Part shown: piece after piece, positions 22,044-35,767 of the stretch
How the letters are laid out: each line of letters begins with the position of its first letter
How positions within the stretch are numbered: the first letter of the stretch is position 1
DNA from: Sipunculus nudus
Lineage: Eukaryota; Annelida; Sipuncula; Golfingiida; Sipunculidae
DNA length: 64,000 bases
Direction of reading: 5' to 3'
Assembly (NCBI GenBank): GCA_026874595.1
Contig: CM049309.1
Coordinates: 46,160,079 to 46,224,078 of the forward strand
The notes under the pieces: model-generated
What the model was told of the DNA's origin: nothing
Databases searched by the model: none
What the model saw: the letters and a program-made list of their open reading frames with translations, nothing else
Program-made: the position numbers and the translations under genes

Positions 22044-23765
22044 CAAGTGACCCGTGGGTCATGACGCTCAGCCGACTGACATGTTGATAATATGTCCTTG
22101 CACAGACAACTAAATAAGATAATGCAGGTGGCATCATTGTTCATGCATATTAGCTTAAGTTCATCAAGACCCATAAGCACAACAAATTTGATGGCAATCC
22201 AACTAGCCTTTTATGAGGAATCTTGCAATTTGTGTGTAAATTGCATTATTTCTGGGGTGCTCAAACATACACCAAAACTCTGAGAATATAGGTCACTGTG
22301 ACCCAATTTCAGGTTACTGGGGAGAACTTTTGAGGAACTCTCAGGATGTCAAGTTAGATTCTGGGCCCCATGGTTATGATTTGTGCCCTACTTTGGTATC
22401 AAATTTCCAATTATTCTGACGGGTGTTTATAAGCCCCATAGCACAGAAAATATGGGTAACAGAGACCTTAATTCACGTTTCGAAGTAGACTTTTCATAGA
22501 TCTCCCTGGATGTCAAGTTTGAAGATTCTAGGACCAATGGTTACAATTTGAGCCCTGTTTAGGGACGATCGCATCTTTGAACGTCTCATAAATAGAGAAA
22601 AATGTGTTAAAATTTTTTAAACATTTGGATGGTGCCACAAGTCCGCAAGAACTGATGAAACACTCCATGATGAATATGCATGCAAAGAATCAGGGTGATC
22701 AATGCAATAGTTGTTCAGATACTGGAGCTTTTGTATCAAATTTTTAGTTATTCTGGGAGCAACTTCTATGACCCATAGCTCGGAGGATATGGGTAACAGA
22801 GACCTAATTTCAGGTTTCCATGGAGTTTTTTTATGGACCTCCCAGGGTGTCAAGAAAGAAGATTCTAAGTCCAGTCATTAAGAATTGGCATCTTTTAAGG
22901 TCTCAAAAATAGAGAAAAAAATCGTAAAAAAATCGAAAAATACAGGTGGTGCCACCAGACTGCAGAAACTGATAAAACACTTCATGATTAATATCCATGC
23001 AAAGAATCATGGTGTTCAATGCATTAGTTGTTCAGATATTTGAGCTTTTTTATCACATTTTTCATTATTCTGGGGGGGGGGGGGGGTTACTTCGGAGCCC
23101 CATAGCTTGAAGAATATGGGTAACCTAATTCCACGTTTCCAAGGAGAATTTTCATGGACCTCTCTGGATGTAAAGTTAGAAGATTCCAGGACCAGTGGTT
23201 ACGATTTGTGCTTTTTTAACGGACAGACGGCCGGATGGCCGGACGGCCGGACGGACTATAATGTACTAAGGGCCAGTCTATTACTATGATTCTCACTCTC
23301 TGTATTTAATCATTATTCTATATTATGTAAGTTGAAGGTGTTTAAGTTAATTGGGACTTTGTGTATTCAAATGTCAGAGCTGAGTTGCCAGGTATTTACA
23401 TAATGACTGTAATTGCTTAGCCTGATTACATGGCAACTCTATTCAGTCTAATTGCACTTTCATTGCACACCTTTGTTTAATTGCATCTGTGGTGACACGC
23501 CAGGGAAATCTCTGATTGGTTTACTAATGGTGTATGAATCTTACTGGGAGAGATGCGATGTGTTCAGAGGCAGTTACAAACTGGGAGCCAAGCCCTGAAC
23601 TTGGGCTTGGCATTCCCTCTCCTGTATAGTTAAAATAAATAATATTTTACATCAACTCAGAGACTTGAAAGTTTGTCACCAATGCATCCAGGCCCAGGTA
23701 TCTACATTGAAGGACAAAGAGTGATCGCTATAGCTCAGATGACTTACAGTCAGCTGAGCTAAAAA
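22044..23765 (-). mobile_element. family C Helitron-like element, copy C3
   Basis: 3' end at left: CAAGTGACCCGTGGGTCATGAC, i.e. hairpin TGACCCACGGGTCA then CTTG|TT on the minus strand. 5' end at right: GCTATAGC then GTCAGCTGAGCTAAAAAG. The subterminal pair is AGCTCAGCTG (5') and, degenerate here, CGGCTGAGCG (3'). The core has about 316-bp units with GGTGGTGCCACC-like palindromes (22630, 22948) and GGCCGGACGG runs. An extra ~450 bp at about 23256-23709 is absent from C1 and C2. Confidence 0.65.
23256..23709. mobile_element. unclassified insertion inside family C copy C3
   Basis: In C1 and C2 the GGACGGACAGACGG run leads within about 25 bp into GGACAAAGACCCATCGC. Here the two parts are separated by about 450 bp. 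The segment carries AATAAATAATATTTTACA near its right end. No terminal repeat or target duplication recognised. Confidence 0.4.
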
Positions 23766-26700
23766 GCTTGTGAGTCATATTTTCATGGCCACGGTTCTAA
23801 GACATTAGCATTTGGCTGTTCTGTAAATGGGGAAGGGGGGGGGGGGGGGGGGGGGGGGGTATGGCGGTGAGCAGATATCGCCAGTCTTCCGCAACCATCC
23901 CTCGACCTAGATCTCCCAGATCCGTAATGTAAAATGATGTAATTCAGCCCTTTACGGTCTGTTGTCAGTGACGCTGACATCCATCACGATCGCGCTCTGT
24001 ATACCCTGGGCAGCTGTTCTGAGATGAAGGCGATGCCGTCTGCCGAGTACAGAAGCCTGAGACTAGACAAATTACACCCGTGAGACCAGGGCCCGCCTTA
24101 CTCTACCACGTGACTGTACATAAATTCAGTAAAACCATCTGAATGCAGTATAGGCATAAAGCGTTTGGGAATTGAAATAATTTTTTTTAAATTTGTAAGC
24201 AGGAAAACAGAGCTGATCCATAGGACGTTCTATATTAAACGTACTTGTATGACTCTTGTATCACTCTTTTGATGTCAGGATTCTTCGTTGTAAACAATCA
24301 ACCGGAAGCTGCCTTCCGATTTAGGGTCAAGTAGAGTCTTGAAATCCTCACTGTAATTTCATTAACTTTTATGCGCCGATTATGCTCGTCCAGGTAATCG
24401 GATTACCTCAAACGTTTCCACCAAGTATATTATAGCATAAACATAGCGTCAATGTGTGCAAAAAGAGAGACCTAAATGTGCGATGAGCCGACGTGTCAAA
24501 GCGACTATACCATGATCAACTATGCTCACTATGCGGCGAGGGACTAATTACATGTATATTCATCATGGATACCAATTAAACGTAAAATAGATAACCATCT
24601 TAATGTGAATAAAAGTGGTATTTTGTAAGATACAGAAATCTACGCGAAGCCTTATAGTCAACTGAAACGTAGGTGAAGTCAAGCGTAGTCGGCTAACTAC
24701 CTTGGGCGTGTCTACCGTTAAGTAGACCAACCCTTTGCTTATAAATACTTATTACACATTTTACTCTCATAGAAACATTCGTCCTAAGGATTACACGCAC
24801 AGATTTACCTTTTAATCAGCCCATAAAAATATTTAATCAGTTTTTCCAATAGGAAAGAATACTTCATGTGGATTTTTCATCACTTTAAGTCTTTTATTTT
24901 GTATTTCAGTAAAGGGAGCCACTGGGAACATGTTCACAAAGTGTCACTGAATAATGCAGTCATCCAGGCCACGTGCTAATAAAACCATAACTCCATTAAT
25001 CGGTTTTCATTTTCCAGCGCCTGGAGATTTCAAATAGTTTATTCAGCATGTAATAACAACCGTGATAAAGAATACCTAATTTCCGGTGGAAACTAAACAC
25101 AATAAGCCTGGCATGCCCCGGTACCGAGTATTTTTCAGGACGCATTAGTTCGATCATGATGGTGCATGATTACAGGTGTCAGTCCATACCGTTCGTAAAT
25201 GAACCAGCTCGTTAACAGATCCTGTTGAGCTCAGTGCAGATAATTCAGATTAATGAGATATATGAAGAATAAGGGATGGGAAGCCATGAAGATATTTGTT
25301 TTACTGAGTACCTCAACGTATACATATATAAAATATGATACATTTAAAAATATGTGTACGGTAAATTATATACAAGTGAGATTTTGGCTTCAAATTGGGC
25401 AAGATATTGGGCCAATATACAAGGTTAACTATTTCAAATCAGTTATTACATCTTGAGCTGTCTCGTTATGTTACATAACATTAATCATGCCTTTCCACAT
25501 ATTGGCGGTATACTGTGCTGTTTATTCCACAGGCAACATCTTTAGTACTATTTATATTTAGTTTTTCTAGTCGCCAAAACCCTGAACTATATAGACATGA
25601 CTTCGCATTAATAAATACCTCAAAATTGTTATCCCTCCAAAATTTAGACATCCTTGCCTCCAGGACATAGGGTAAATGATACATAAGATTTAAAGAAAAA
25701 AGACAAATAGGACAGACATGATAAGGAAGAATATAAAACCAAAACATCCAGTTAAATTTACTGGGAGGCAATGTATAGAGCGGTTATTTAGCGATTGAGT
25801 GTACGAGCTTAAATGTATATCCATGTATAGTGGGAGAATAAGTAAGTGTTCCTGAGCAAGGTGCGAAAAGAGGAACAAGATATTCGTACCAACAATAATG
25901 TCCGCAAACTCCCAGGTTGATCCATGTGGTTGTGGTGTTTTACATAATTCATGTGCCCCAGCACTTCAGATCCCTTGGGTTTAAGTATAAGCGCCCTTAA
26001 GCAGAGGGCAGCGCCAGCGTCTCCAGCAGGGAAACCCTTTGTGAATATTAATACTAGCTCTTGGACCTTATGTGGTTTGCCTGTTCTCAAATTCAATGTT
26101 TTAGTCATTACCCATAACTGAGGTTTCAGTGGTAATAAAACTCGAGTAACTGCCTGCGGAATAATGTCAGGACTGCATGAAGAACATGACAATATCGTCA
26201 AGAAGCAGTGGTTGAAAGGTGTAGAGGACAGTTCAACAAATCGCAGAACACAAACAGAACGTCTACAGTAAAATATACTTGGGAATAATCCCCTGCAATT
26301 TAGTTTGGTATCCTGATAGAATTCAGAACACGTGAACCCAAGTCATTTATGTTCGCTTCTTTTCCAACGCAATGGATGATGAAATGTAAAGAAGAAATAA
26401 TGAATAGATCGCTTTCTGTAAAGCATGCCATCACCCGGTAGAGATCATAAAGGTCTGAATGTAATGTGAATAATAACATGTATGAAACAGACATTTGGCA
26501 TATGTGGTCTTGTATAACCTGTTTAAAAGCCATTCTTACACAAAGGCAATATGATTCCATCCAAACATGAAAGTGGTCCCAATTCATCTCGATGATCATT
26601 CAAATCTACAACGTGAGAATAAGCCAGATAACATAACCAAGCCTGGTATGCAATCTTTTCTCCGTCTGTGTATGTAAACCACTACGTTTTGTCTCGAGTG

Positions 26701-28991
26701 TAAGTTACACGGTTTGAACCATTGGGGCAATAATTTTTCATGATTTTGTATGCCAAGACATTTAATCTATGCAAAAGATTAGGTACACTCATGCAAATTT
26801 TCTTGCAAATTTTGACTACAGCAGGCACTGTCTTTTGAATGAGATAAGCAAAATACATACAGAGAGAGAGAAATCCCAAACCCGGCACAATTATGAGATA
26901 TATATACAAATTTTGGTTAAATTTCAACATTTTATTTTATCATGGAAATTAGATAGAAATCACCTCCATTTACAAATATTAAGCAACAACAAACAATACG
27001 AAAGGCTAACGCAGAGCATATCCTATAAACGTTTCTCGAAGTGAGATGAACAGTTGAAAGACTGAAGAAATTATAAAGGTGACTAAGATGGCAAAATCTA
27101 TTAGGCTGGTCAAATTTACCTGTATTATAAGCTCTGTGTTAGGAGATAAATTATATATAGATCTGGCCAGAATCACTTATATTAATAGCCATGCATGGAA
27201 AAGGTTGTGTGTTCATATATAATCAAACTGTTTTCATAATATTTTTGATACAGCTAGATTGACAGGTAGCGTATTTCCTTTGTACATTTCTGCTCATATC
27301 TTATACTCCTCGTAGCTATTAAAACAATTTTCGGGACATCCAAGCCCTTTGCGAATAATAAACCTACTTCAAACCACAAACACGCAAGCACCTCTGTCAA
27401 GGTTGCTGCCACTTAAGTACAGATACATTTACCAGCTATAAAATATCAGGACCTCATCTTTATAAAAGGAAGCTAACGACATTGTACTTCTATTAGACAC
27501 TGGCGTTCTTTTGAAAATTGTCGGTAGTGGCACATTTGCTATGCCTCTCTGCGTGCAAAGAAGTTTAATGATTAATCCGAGAACCTTGCCGTTGTCATTA
27601 GCTTGCGCATCACGGCGTTGAGAGAGTGGAGGTCATGGCCCCCTTACAGATTCCTCCATCTTCTCTATATGTAGTCTCTGTCTCATGTCAAAGACCACAG
27701 GAGGAATCTCTCTTTTTACCGACCAGACCTATGTAATTCTAAGAACGTCCGTTCGTTTTTCCTCCCATGCAGAGACTACTTGCAGCTGCTTGCGAGCAAA
27801 AAATCGTATACGTTGACTAATCAGTTGCTGGAGTTGGGGGCAAGGTTATTTCTCATTTCTTGTGTTTCCGTCAGCTTTCCTTTAATAATAGTTGACAATG
27901 CTTAATATATTTAAGAACGCCTTAGCACCAGTGATCCTTAGATTGGGCCAGGTAAGCACCCACGTCCAGATTTCATAAAAATCGTTCAGAGAAAGCCAGT
28001 ATGTACTATATGTACCCCCTAATGAAATGTTCCTTTGAATCGTCCATGTTTCATTTTTCTGGATTTTTCTTGAGACCGCCTCTGAGCCCAATAATGTATT
28101 ACTTGACAGAACAATAAAGAGTATTTGATTTGTAAAAATTATTTTCTGTTATCTTACTGATATATGTTATGGCCTGATCAGACATCGCAGGCATGTAATC
28201 TAATCAAAAGGATAGATATCAAACTCCAATGATTTTTTAAATACAATCAAATTACAGCCTCCTCAAGCGATTGATACTAAAAGCACATTCGGCATCAGAT
28301 TTAAATCATATCATATGAGCAGAATTAAATGAACCAGTATCCTTGTCCTTGCCTTAAAAATGCCTTTTACAAATAACGTTTACAGCGTGTGCCAGGTCAT
28401 GGCAGGGAAACGGATCAATCAGCCGCAGCAAACATTCTGTTGTGTCACAGAGTTGTGCTAAGGACAAAAAAGACGTCACTATTTATGGTTAATATTAACA
28501 TCGAGCCTTCCATAGTTTTTGGAACGACCTCCTCTTGCTCCGTCCAGGTACTTTTGCATATTTTTTCATTACATTTGCTTATAAACCAGTTCCTGAAGGC
28601 GAGGCAAAGTTATTACAGAATGTCCTTACCATGTCAGCTCAGCCTGTCAGTTCAGTAGAAGCTGACTTTTTATACATATCGCTCTGGACATCCCTTATCT
28701 TCTAAGAGAGAAGCCGTGTCAAATAACCTTCTTATCAAAAGGGATCGTCTATTCATAGGAATCTTGATAATCTCGAGTCACATTGGCCGTGGGGTGTTTG
28801 AAGCTTAGCAGTAAACCATGCATACATACTGGGAATCAATTTTGGATAACCCGCGTGGTATTTATACTTCTGGCGGAGAAATCTGTTAAAGACTGCATCT
28901 GCGCTATCACTTGTCGACATGTACCATTATTTGAGCCGTTCAGTCATTTTATAATAAAGATGATCGAGGAAATGTGTTACGAGCTGTGAAA

Positions 28992-28992
<1 letters not shown>

Positions 28993-29061
<69 letters not shown>

Positions 29062-29066
29062 ATATA
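28993..29066. repeat. (TA)n microsatellite
   Basis: About 74 bp of TA with one TTTA interruption. Confidence 0.9.
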
Positions 29067-29927
29067 ATGGGCAGCTCTAAAAGTTTCTTTAATTTATAAC
29101 AAGGTGACTAAAAAGGTCTAAATAAAATGTTATTCTCCGTCATAGAAAAAAATATGGAAAGTTTAAAATGTACATTGTTACTGTTCTGAGGATCACGTTA
29201 TCACAAATCTAAATCAATATTAAATGAAAACTCCCTAAAGATCATATTTTGGCATATTTATTTCATTAAATATTTTAGTGATTTACATTTCAACGAAACA
29301 CTGAAGTAAGGTTTTTATGGATTCATATTTCATATCTTTGAACATGTGAAATTGAAGAGTTGCATGGTACCCCTTAGACACGATATACGAGAAAGTCAAG
29401 AATGATATAAAAAACACACCTATACCCTCTACCATAATGGCTGGTTTATATGAAGTGCATTTTTATATAAATGTACATCCAATATGCCCATTCCTATTGA
29501 GTCTGCTAGGGCTGATTTTAAGTGACGAATGTGTCAAGCTGATCTCTGGCATTTAACGAGTGTTTACGGCACGGCAACGTCCGGTCACTTTCTGGCAAAA
29601 ACGCAAGAAGTTTCATGTGGTCATGTTCAAGGTTAACCCTAACACAGATAAATTTCTTGTTTTACTTGCTAAGAAGCAAGATTTTATAAAACTTGTATTT
29701 AAGTGAGGATAATCTTTAATCTTATACCATATTAATCAATACAGTTTGTATTTGGTTAACATGTAAAGAATAAAAACGTACTTTTATGCTTAAAAAAGCA
29801 TGTTTATTATAGCCTATCGATCTACTTTTCGTGACTATTTTAAATAGTCTGCGAAAGTCACCCTTAGGAATTATATCGTGCTAATTTGCCCGCGCATACG
29901 TGACAAAACAAAAGAAAACAATTAAAA

Positions 29928-30265
29928 TTCACCGCAGATTCATCTTGGGGTTCGTTCATGAAGGTCAATAAGGAATGCTTTTAATTTCTAGAAATTGACA
30001 TCTTCTATACACATGCAATCTCTGTGGAAACAGGGGCCTACTTTTTATCTAGGTTAATCATGCAGTTATCCTTCATACCAATTAACATTTACTGCAAATA
30101 TACCTTGGGGAAGTTGGGGTTTGTACATAAAGGTCAATGAAGGAAGCTTCTAATTCCCGGAAATATTTAATTTCCTACAGCACTGACGTCTTCTTTATTC
30201 ATGCACTCTCTGTGGAAACCAGGACCGACTTTTCTCAAGGTCAATCGTGCAGTTAGCCTTCCACC
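29928..30265 (+). repeat. diverged direct duplication, about 150-175 bp
   Basis: Both copies share CTTGGGG, AAGGTCAAT, ATGCA.TCTCTGTGGAAACC-like, TCTAGGTTAATC/TCAAGGTCAATC and TGCAGTTA.CCTTC. The second copy carries an extra ~24 bp. Related to internal sequence of family C. Confidence 0.6.
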
Positions 30266-31106
30266 AAACCGCTTAAATTTCCAATTGCATGGAATAAATA
30301 AACGAAAGACATAATTAACTAGAAATTATTTGAACCATTAAAGTTTTCAGTTAGGGCCCCTCGATGCCCAGTTCCCTCAAAATGCAGCCCTATGGCTATA
30401 TATAGGATGTCAGATAATACGTGCAAAAGGAATTTCAAGATGGCTACCTTGCGGTTATATTGTATTTCGAACGGGTTTGAAATTCGATAGCGCACATGCA
30501 TTCCTAGAGGGGTGTGTCAGTTTTTAGTAAACTTTTCACTGCAAATGCTGGGACAGTTCTTGATATAATGTGGGCGAAATGAATTAAAAGATCGCAGCGA
30601 TGCGGCCACATTGGATTTCCCAATGAGTCTGAAATTCGAAAACGCACATATATTCTAACAGATGTCATTATGTTTTATTCACAGGCGGATGTTGTAGAGG
30701 ACTTGATATAATCATTACATTAATTATCCTTGATTTTTATGTGTTCTTAAATTTCTGTATATGGTAACTAGGTTTTTGCATGTTGGATCACATCACCTGT
30801 TCGATGCCGTTAATATATAAGGTAAACGATTGTTCTAATGTAGCATTCTCGAAGTCTGCATGCCTCCATGACTAATGATCCCCCGAGATATTTTTAATGG
30901 GCCAGCGTTATAAGGGTATCCAGGAAACGAAACCGGAGAGCACCCAAATCTTATATAGTATATAGTCAAAACATGCATGGGAGGTTACAGCCAGTGTGTC
31001 AATATAAATTGTTTATTATTGCGACCTCTTACCTATACGTTCTATTGGAGCGTCAAAATAACCTAAATAATCTATGATTTATCGCAGCATAGAGGAAGAA
31101 ATTTTT

Positions 31107-32060
31107 TATGCCCCCGTCACAAAGTGGCCGGGGCATATAGTTTTACCCATGTCCGTCATTCCATCATGATTCCGTCCTTCCGTCATTCCGTCATTCCGAA
31201 ATCAAACAGTTGTACGGACTTTTTTTTATAATGACCAGTTACAGATCGAGTTTGCGTTTCGTCCCGGTTGACCTACTTTTGACCGTTTTACGGCTCGTAA
31301 ACTTCGAAAATTTCATGAAAAATAGAAATTTTCATGACAAATACACATGTACGGACTTTTTTCGCAGTGCCTTTAGATATTGGCCTGATTTTTGGTGTGT
31401 AGGCAGATAATGTAACAGATCGAGTTCGCGTTTCGTCCCAGTTGACCTACTTTTGACTGTTTTACGGCTCCTAAACTTAGAAAATTTCATGAAAATTAGA
31501 AATTTTCATGACAAATACACAAATACGGACTTTTTTCACAATGCCTGCAGATATTGGCCTGATTTTTTATGTGTGGGCAGATAATGACCATGCAGTTGCA
31601 GATAGAGTTCGCGTTTCGTGCCAGTTGACCTACTTTTGAACTTTTTACGCCTCCTTAACTTAGAAAATTTCATGAAAAATATAAATTTTCATGACAAATA
31701 CACATGTACGGACGTTTTTTCGCAATTCCTGCAAATTTTGGCCAGATTTTTTATGTGTGCGCAGATATAGACCAGTTACAGATCGAGTTCGCGTTTCGTC
31801 CCGGTTGACCTACTTTTGACCGTTTTACGGCTCCTGAACATAGAAAATTTAATGAAAAATATTAATTTAATGACAAATACACATGTACAGACTTTTTTCA
31901 CAATACCTGCAGATACTGACCTGATTTTTGGGGTGTTGGCAGATAATGACCAGTTACAGATCGAGTTCACGTTTTGTCCCAGTTGACCTACTTTTGACCG
32001 TTTGACTGTGCTCTAACATAGAAAATTTAATAAAAAAAGTGCACATGTATTTTTTAATGC
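31107..32060 (+). mobile_element. family B Helitron-like element, copy B2, 3'-truncated
   Basis: Starts TATGCCCCCGTCAC..GTGGCCGGGGCATA like B1 and continues with about six core units (GACCTACTTTTGACCG). It lacks the 3' subterminal repeat, GTGTCG hairpin and CTAG and ends near GTGCACATGTAT. Confidence 0.65.
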
Positions 32061-32184
32061 TCGCTTAACTATTACTATGTACATCTGCAAAGTTCCATTG
32101 CCGTATCGGACCACGTGACAGGAGCTTATACCCGGTTATCCTGGTGTCAACCAGGCTGGACGTACCACTCCTGTGGGTCATGGG

Positions 32185-32407
32185 TGTGTCATCTCCATTG
32201 CTGGATTATAACAACGAGGAACCCCCGAAACTCACACTTATTTGTGAGTGAACCATGACTATTGTGCACATTATCCCATAAAGCCTGTAGAGCGCTCACC
32301 CTGGGTGGGGGCCGAACGTGAAAAAACTCACCGCCTCTTCTGAGATTCTGAGAACTCACGATCTCCCGGCTTTGAGTCCTGCGCTCTACCCCTGAGCCAC
32401 AGTAGCG
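32185..32407 (-). mobile_element. tRNA-derived SINE fragment
   Basis: On the minus strand GTGGCTCAGGGGTAGAGCGC is a good Pol III A box within a tRNA-like D arm, followed by an anticodon-arm-like GGACTCAAAGCC and a poor T arm. The sequence runs on without a tRNA 3' end, which fits a SINE head with a body. B box is degraded. Confidence 0.45.
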
Positions 32408-34460
32408 GGTATTATAAACGGTTTTACATAATAACATGTTTGTTAAAAACAACGGCAAATAAGGAAAAAGACGTGTATTTTAACACATTTTAATATCATA
32501 TATATAATTTATGTATCATAACAGTATACACCCGCTGTAAAGATGGTCTAAAACGTGCATGTGGCAATCATCAAGTCGGTGTTTTAGGATAATACATGTG
32601 TGAGGCGTATTAAAAACGAAGGTTACGCAGAATAGACGGAGATGCCATTGAGTGTAAAGTGAAAACGCTTTTGGTACGGTATTGTTAAATCTGTATGTTT
32701 ACAACTTTTTTCCCAAACCGCGATGTCAGGCCAAACTTGACAGCAGAGCAACAAAACATTTGCTTATAAGCTGCACTGTGACTTCATCATAAGAAGCTTG
32801 TCTTTCGTTAGGTTACCTCGTTCTACCTTCTTAGAACGATTACTATGGGTCTCATTTTACAAGAAAGAAAAATTATTAAGAATGAGCTTACTTGATTCCA
32901 TCCATCCACATATACAAATCTTATAAAATTCACATAAAAATATGACAACGTAGATGAAAAAATGTTTATTTTTATGCAAGGCCATAACATGTGACGTGTA
33001 TACTGCTCTTTCGCCCATGAAAATGCCGCCAGTCAGACGGGTCTGACATTTCTAAATTGACTAAATCTTTGTTCCGGCATCACCCCTAGTTGTCAGCATG
33101 TGCCTTCTGAATCCAGGCATATAAATATATATGTTTTCCCGATTCGTTAAACGGTGGTACTGAATGGAGAACTTCCGTAAACTGAGAAATATTTTCTGAA
33201 CTCTAGCTCTTGTTGAGCTTTCATTGTATCATTTCAGCTTCGGTTTCCATAAATTTGAGTTGTAACACTGATACTACAAGGAGAAAAGGACATATTGATG
33301 TTGAATATATTACTCACCTAAGTACATTTTCTTAATGTCACAAACTTTAAGTACATATTCTTATATACGTTATTATCAATCCCGCTCACCGTCTATGGCC
33401 TACTTAGTCAGCTAAGGGTATTGTACTGCTTAATCGAATTACCTGTTTCTTTAAGGATAGGAAAACCCATTAAAGTTAAAATGTAATAAACTGGAAACAT
33501 GAAAACAAAAGGTGCATAAAATTGAAACTCAAGGGAAACGTATATCAGTTAAGCGTGTTATAAAGCCTTCCAAAAGGAAAAGTCTTAAACGTGAATGATT
33601 AACAATGCCAGTAAAGATGGCACCCGGGAGCCATAATTGTTGTTTGTTATTTCTTATGCAAAGAAATTCATCGGATAATATATGTTTTAAGGTGGTGAGT
33701 TTAAGGTCCCCATGGCTTATCGGTTGGTGGCTGCTATATTTCTTAACCTGTGCCGTCTCTCAGCATGAGATACGCGGCACGCTTTAGTGTCAATTCCATT
33801 TTATACGTGTCTGCTGTAACCGATTTAACAGCTCTCCATGGCGGGAACATCATGGCTTTTACGCACCAACATGGCGCCTCACGCGCCACCCAGCAGACGA
33901 ACTCACTTTGGAAATGAATGGCCCCAATCCTTGCAGATACCATAATCTCAGTAATGGAATTTATTGTAAGCGTTCTCCTGTACAAATTGAATCCAAGAAA
34001 AAAGGATCTCAACGTGTTCTTTCTTATGGCTTTGCTCAGGCAGTCCTAAATTCAATAATGTCATTTGCATGCAGTTGGAGAAGTCTGGACGAGGCTGCAC
34101 GAGAAATTAATCGACCTGCCTGCAGTGATAGTTTCACTTAATAACACAGTGCTATCAAAATTTAAAACAAAACTGTTTCTCTTGGGTTTGAACTGATCAT
34201 CTATGATATGCAAACATTTCTTGGTTAATTAAAGATTTATTGTATAGTTATCTTATATATCTAATATGTCTATATTCTCTTGAAAAATAAACTGGACATT
34301 GTTATATAGTAATCTAATGTATCCGACATACTCCTATGTTATCTTGATAGAAAAACTGAACATTGTTTTTAATGCTATACTAGTATGTACAAATCCTAGT
34401 ACAACTGGCTGAAGACATTTTGACTTTGACGTGCATTGTGAGATGCATATACAATACTGC
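32408..34460. other. intergenic, nothing recognised
   Basis: No repeat family or supported exon seen. Confidence 0.4.
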
Positions 34461-34464
34461 GAAA

Positions 34465-34466
<2 letters not shown>

Positions 34467-34495
<29 letters not shown>

Positions 34496-34503
34496 GTCTC
34501 TCT
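34467..34503 (+). repeat. (CT)n microsatellite
   Basis: Tract of CT with GTCTC interruptions. Confidence 0.9.
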
Positions 34504-34630
34504 CCACGCAGAGTGGGAGAGGCAAGGCAGTATTATGTTTATCAGTGTACCTTTGAAAATAATCTTGTAATTTTGGAAGTAAACAAGGCCTTATTACACG
34601 TTTAATTATTATTCTAAACCAAGTTTGAAA

Positions 34631-35767
34631 CTAGAATACGGGTAGTCGACAAGCGACTACGTGTATCCGCCATAACCCCGAAGCATGGTAAAGTAAGACA
34701 TGGAATGTTTCCGACATGACATGACTCTAAATTTGTGGCATCGTTGATGACAATTAAACTCCTCATATATGTGCAATTTTCATTAAAAAAAAAAAATCTA
34801 CAGATGGATACACCATGCAAGATTCCAGGCCAAGACACCAATCCACTACTGAGAAAAAGTGCATCAGTGTATTCTATAAAAACAGAACAGCGGGTGGCGC
34901 CATCGGTCTGGTCTACAACAAAGCTATCCAAGACGGATAGAATGCCAACATTTCAGACTGATAAAATGTCATGCATCCACTCCTCAGATATGAGCGATTT
35001 TTATCTAAAGCAAACAGAAAGATGGACGCCACGCAAAAAAATGCAGATGGCGACAACAGTCTTGAATGCAAGATGGAGGTATCCAAGATCTATGGACATG
35101 CACAATTTCAGGCCAATACAGCAAATCGCTCCTGAGAAAAGGACATCAATGTTTTCTACGAAAACGGTAAGATAGGTGGCGCCACCAATTCTCCAAGATT
35201 GATGGACATGCCAAATTTCAGACCAATTCATTGAACCACATCTGAGATATGAACCATTTTCACCTTAAGCAAACGTACGGATGGACGCCACACGAAAACG
35301 ATTGAAGATGGCACCACTATTCTTGAATACAAGATGGAGGTATCCAAGTTCTATATACGGACAAGCTCATTTTCAGCCCAATACGTTTAACCAATCACTA
35401 AGACGAATAGATGACAAACGCATGGATGAATGCCACGCGAAAATCATTGAAGATGGCGCCATCAGTCTCGATTACGAGATGGAGAGATCTAAGGTCTATG
35501 GACATGCACAATTTTCAGCTCAATATATTGAACCACTTCTGAGATATGGGCTGTTATCAAAAAGACACCCAGATTCAGACTGCACAATAAGCACTGTAGG
35601 TGGCGCCACCAGTATTTGTTAGGCACAACTAAATAGGTGAGCAAACAACTAAGCCGGGTTTCGGAAAGATCGGGTCTCAGATGATTTCTCCGGAAACGAT
35701 CGCGGCGGCGGCTGTGGAACCCGGTCAAAAACATATTATCCGCAAAACTTTGTTTTGGCGGATACAA
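34631..35767 (-). mobile_element. family D Helitron-like (HINE) element, copy D1
   Basis: Minus orientation. Left (3') end: CTAG, then hairpin GTAGTCG-ACAAG-CGACTAC, then GTATCCGCC. Right (5') end: ATTATCCGC..GGCGGATACAA, a hairpin whose outer arm is the inverted partner of GTATCCGCC. Units of the core carry GATGGACGCCACGC and GGTGGCGCCACC (35175-35186, 35599-35610). No protein encoded. Confidence 0.72.

Larger units (their letters stand above)
23766..31100. other. long stretch without recognised genes or dense repeats
   Basis: Contains poly-G at about 23837-23859 and a (TA)n tract at 28993-29066. A series of open minus-strand frames at 25481-26599 in shifting frames could be an old element remnant, but no domain was recognised. 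Diverged duplicated blocks occur at 29928-30680. No exon chain with matching splice phases was found. Confidence 0.4.

Noticed and set aside
32330-32405. Functional tRNA gene on the minus strand
   Set aside because: The D arm is good, but the T arm and acceptor stem do not pair, and the sequence continues as a SINE-like body.
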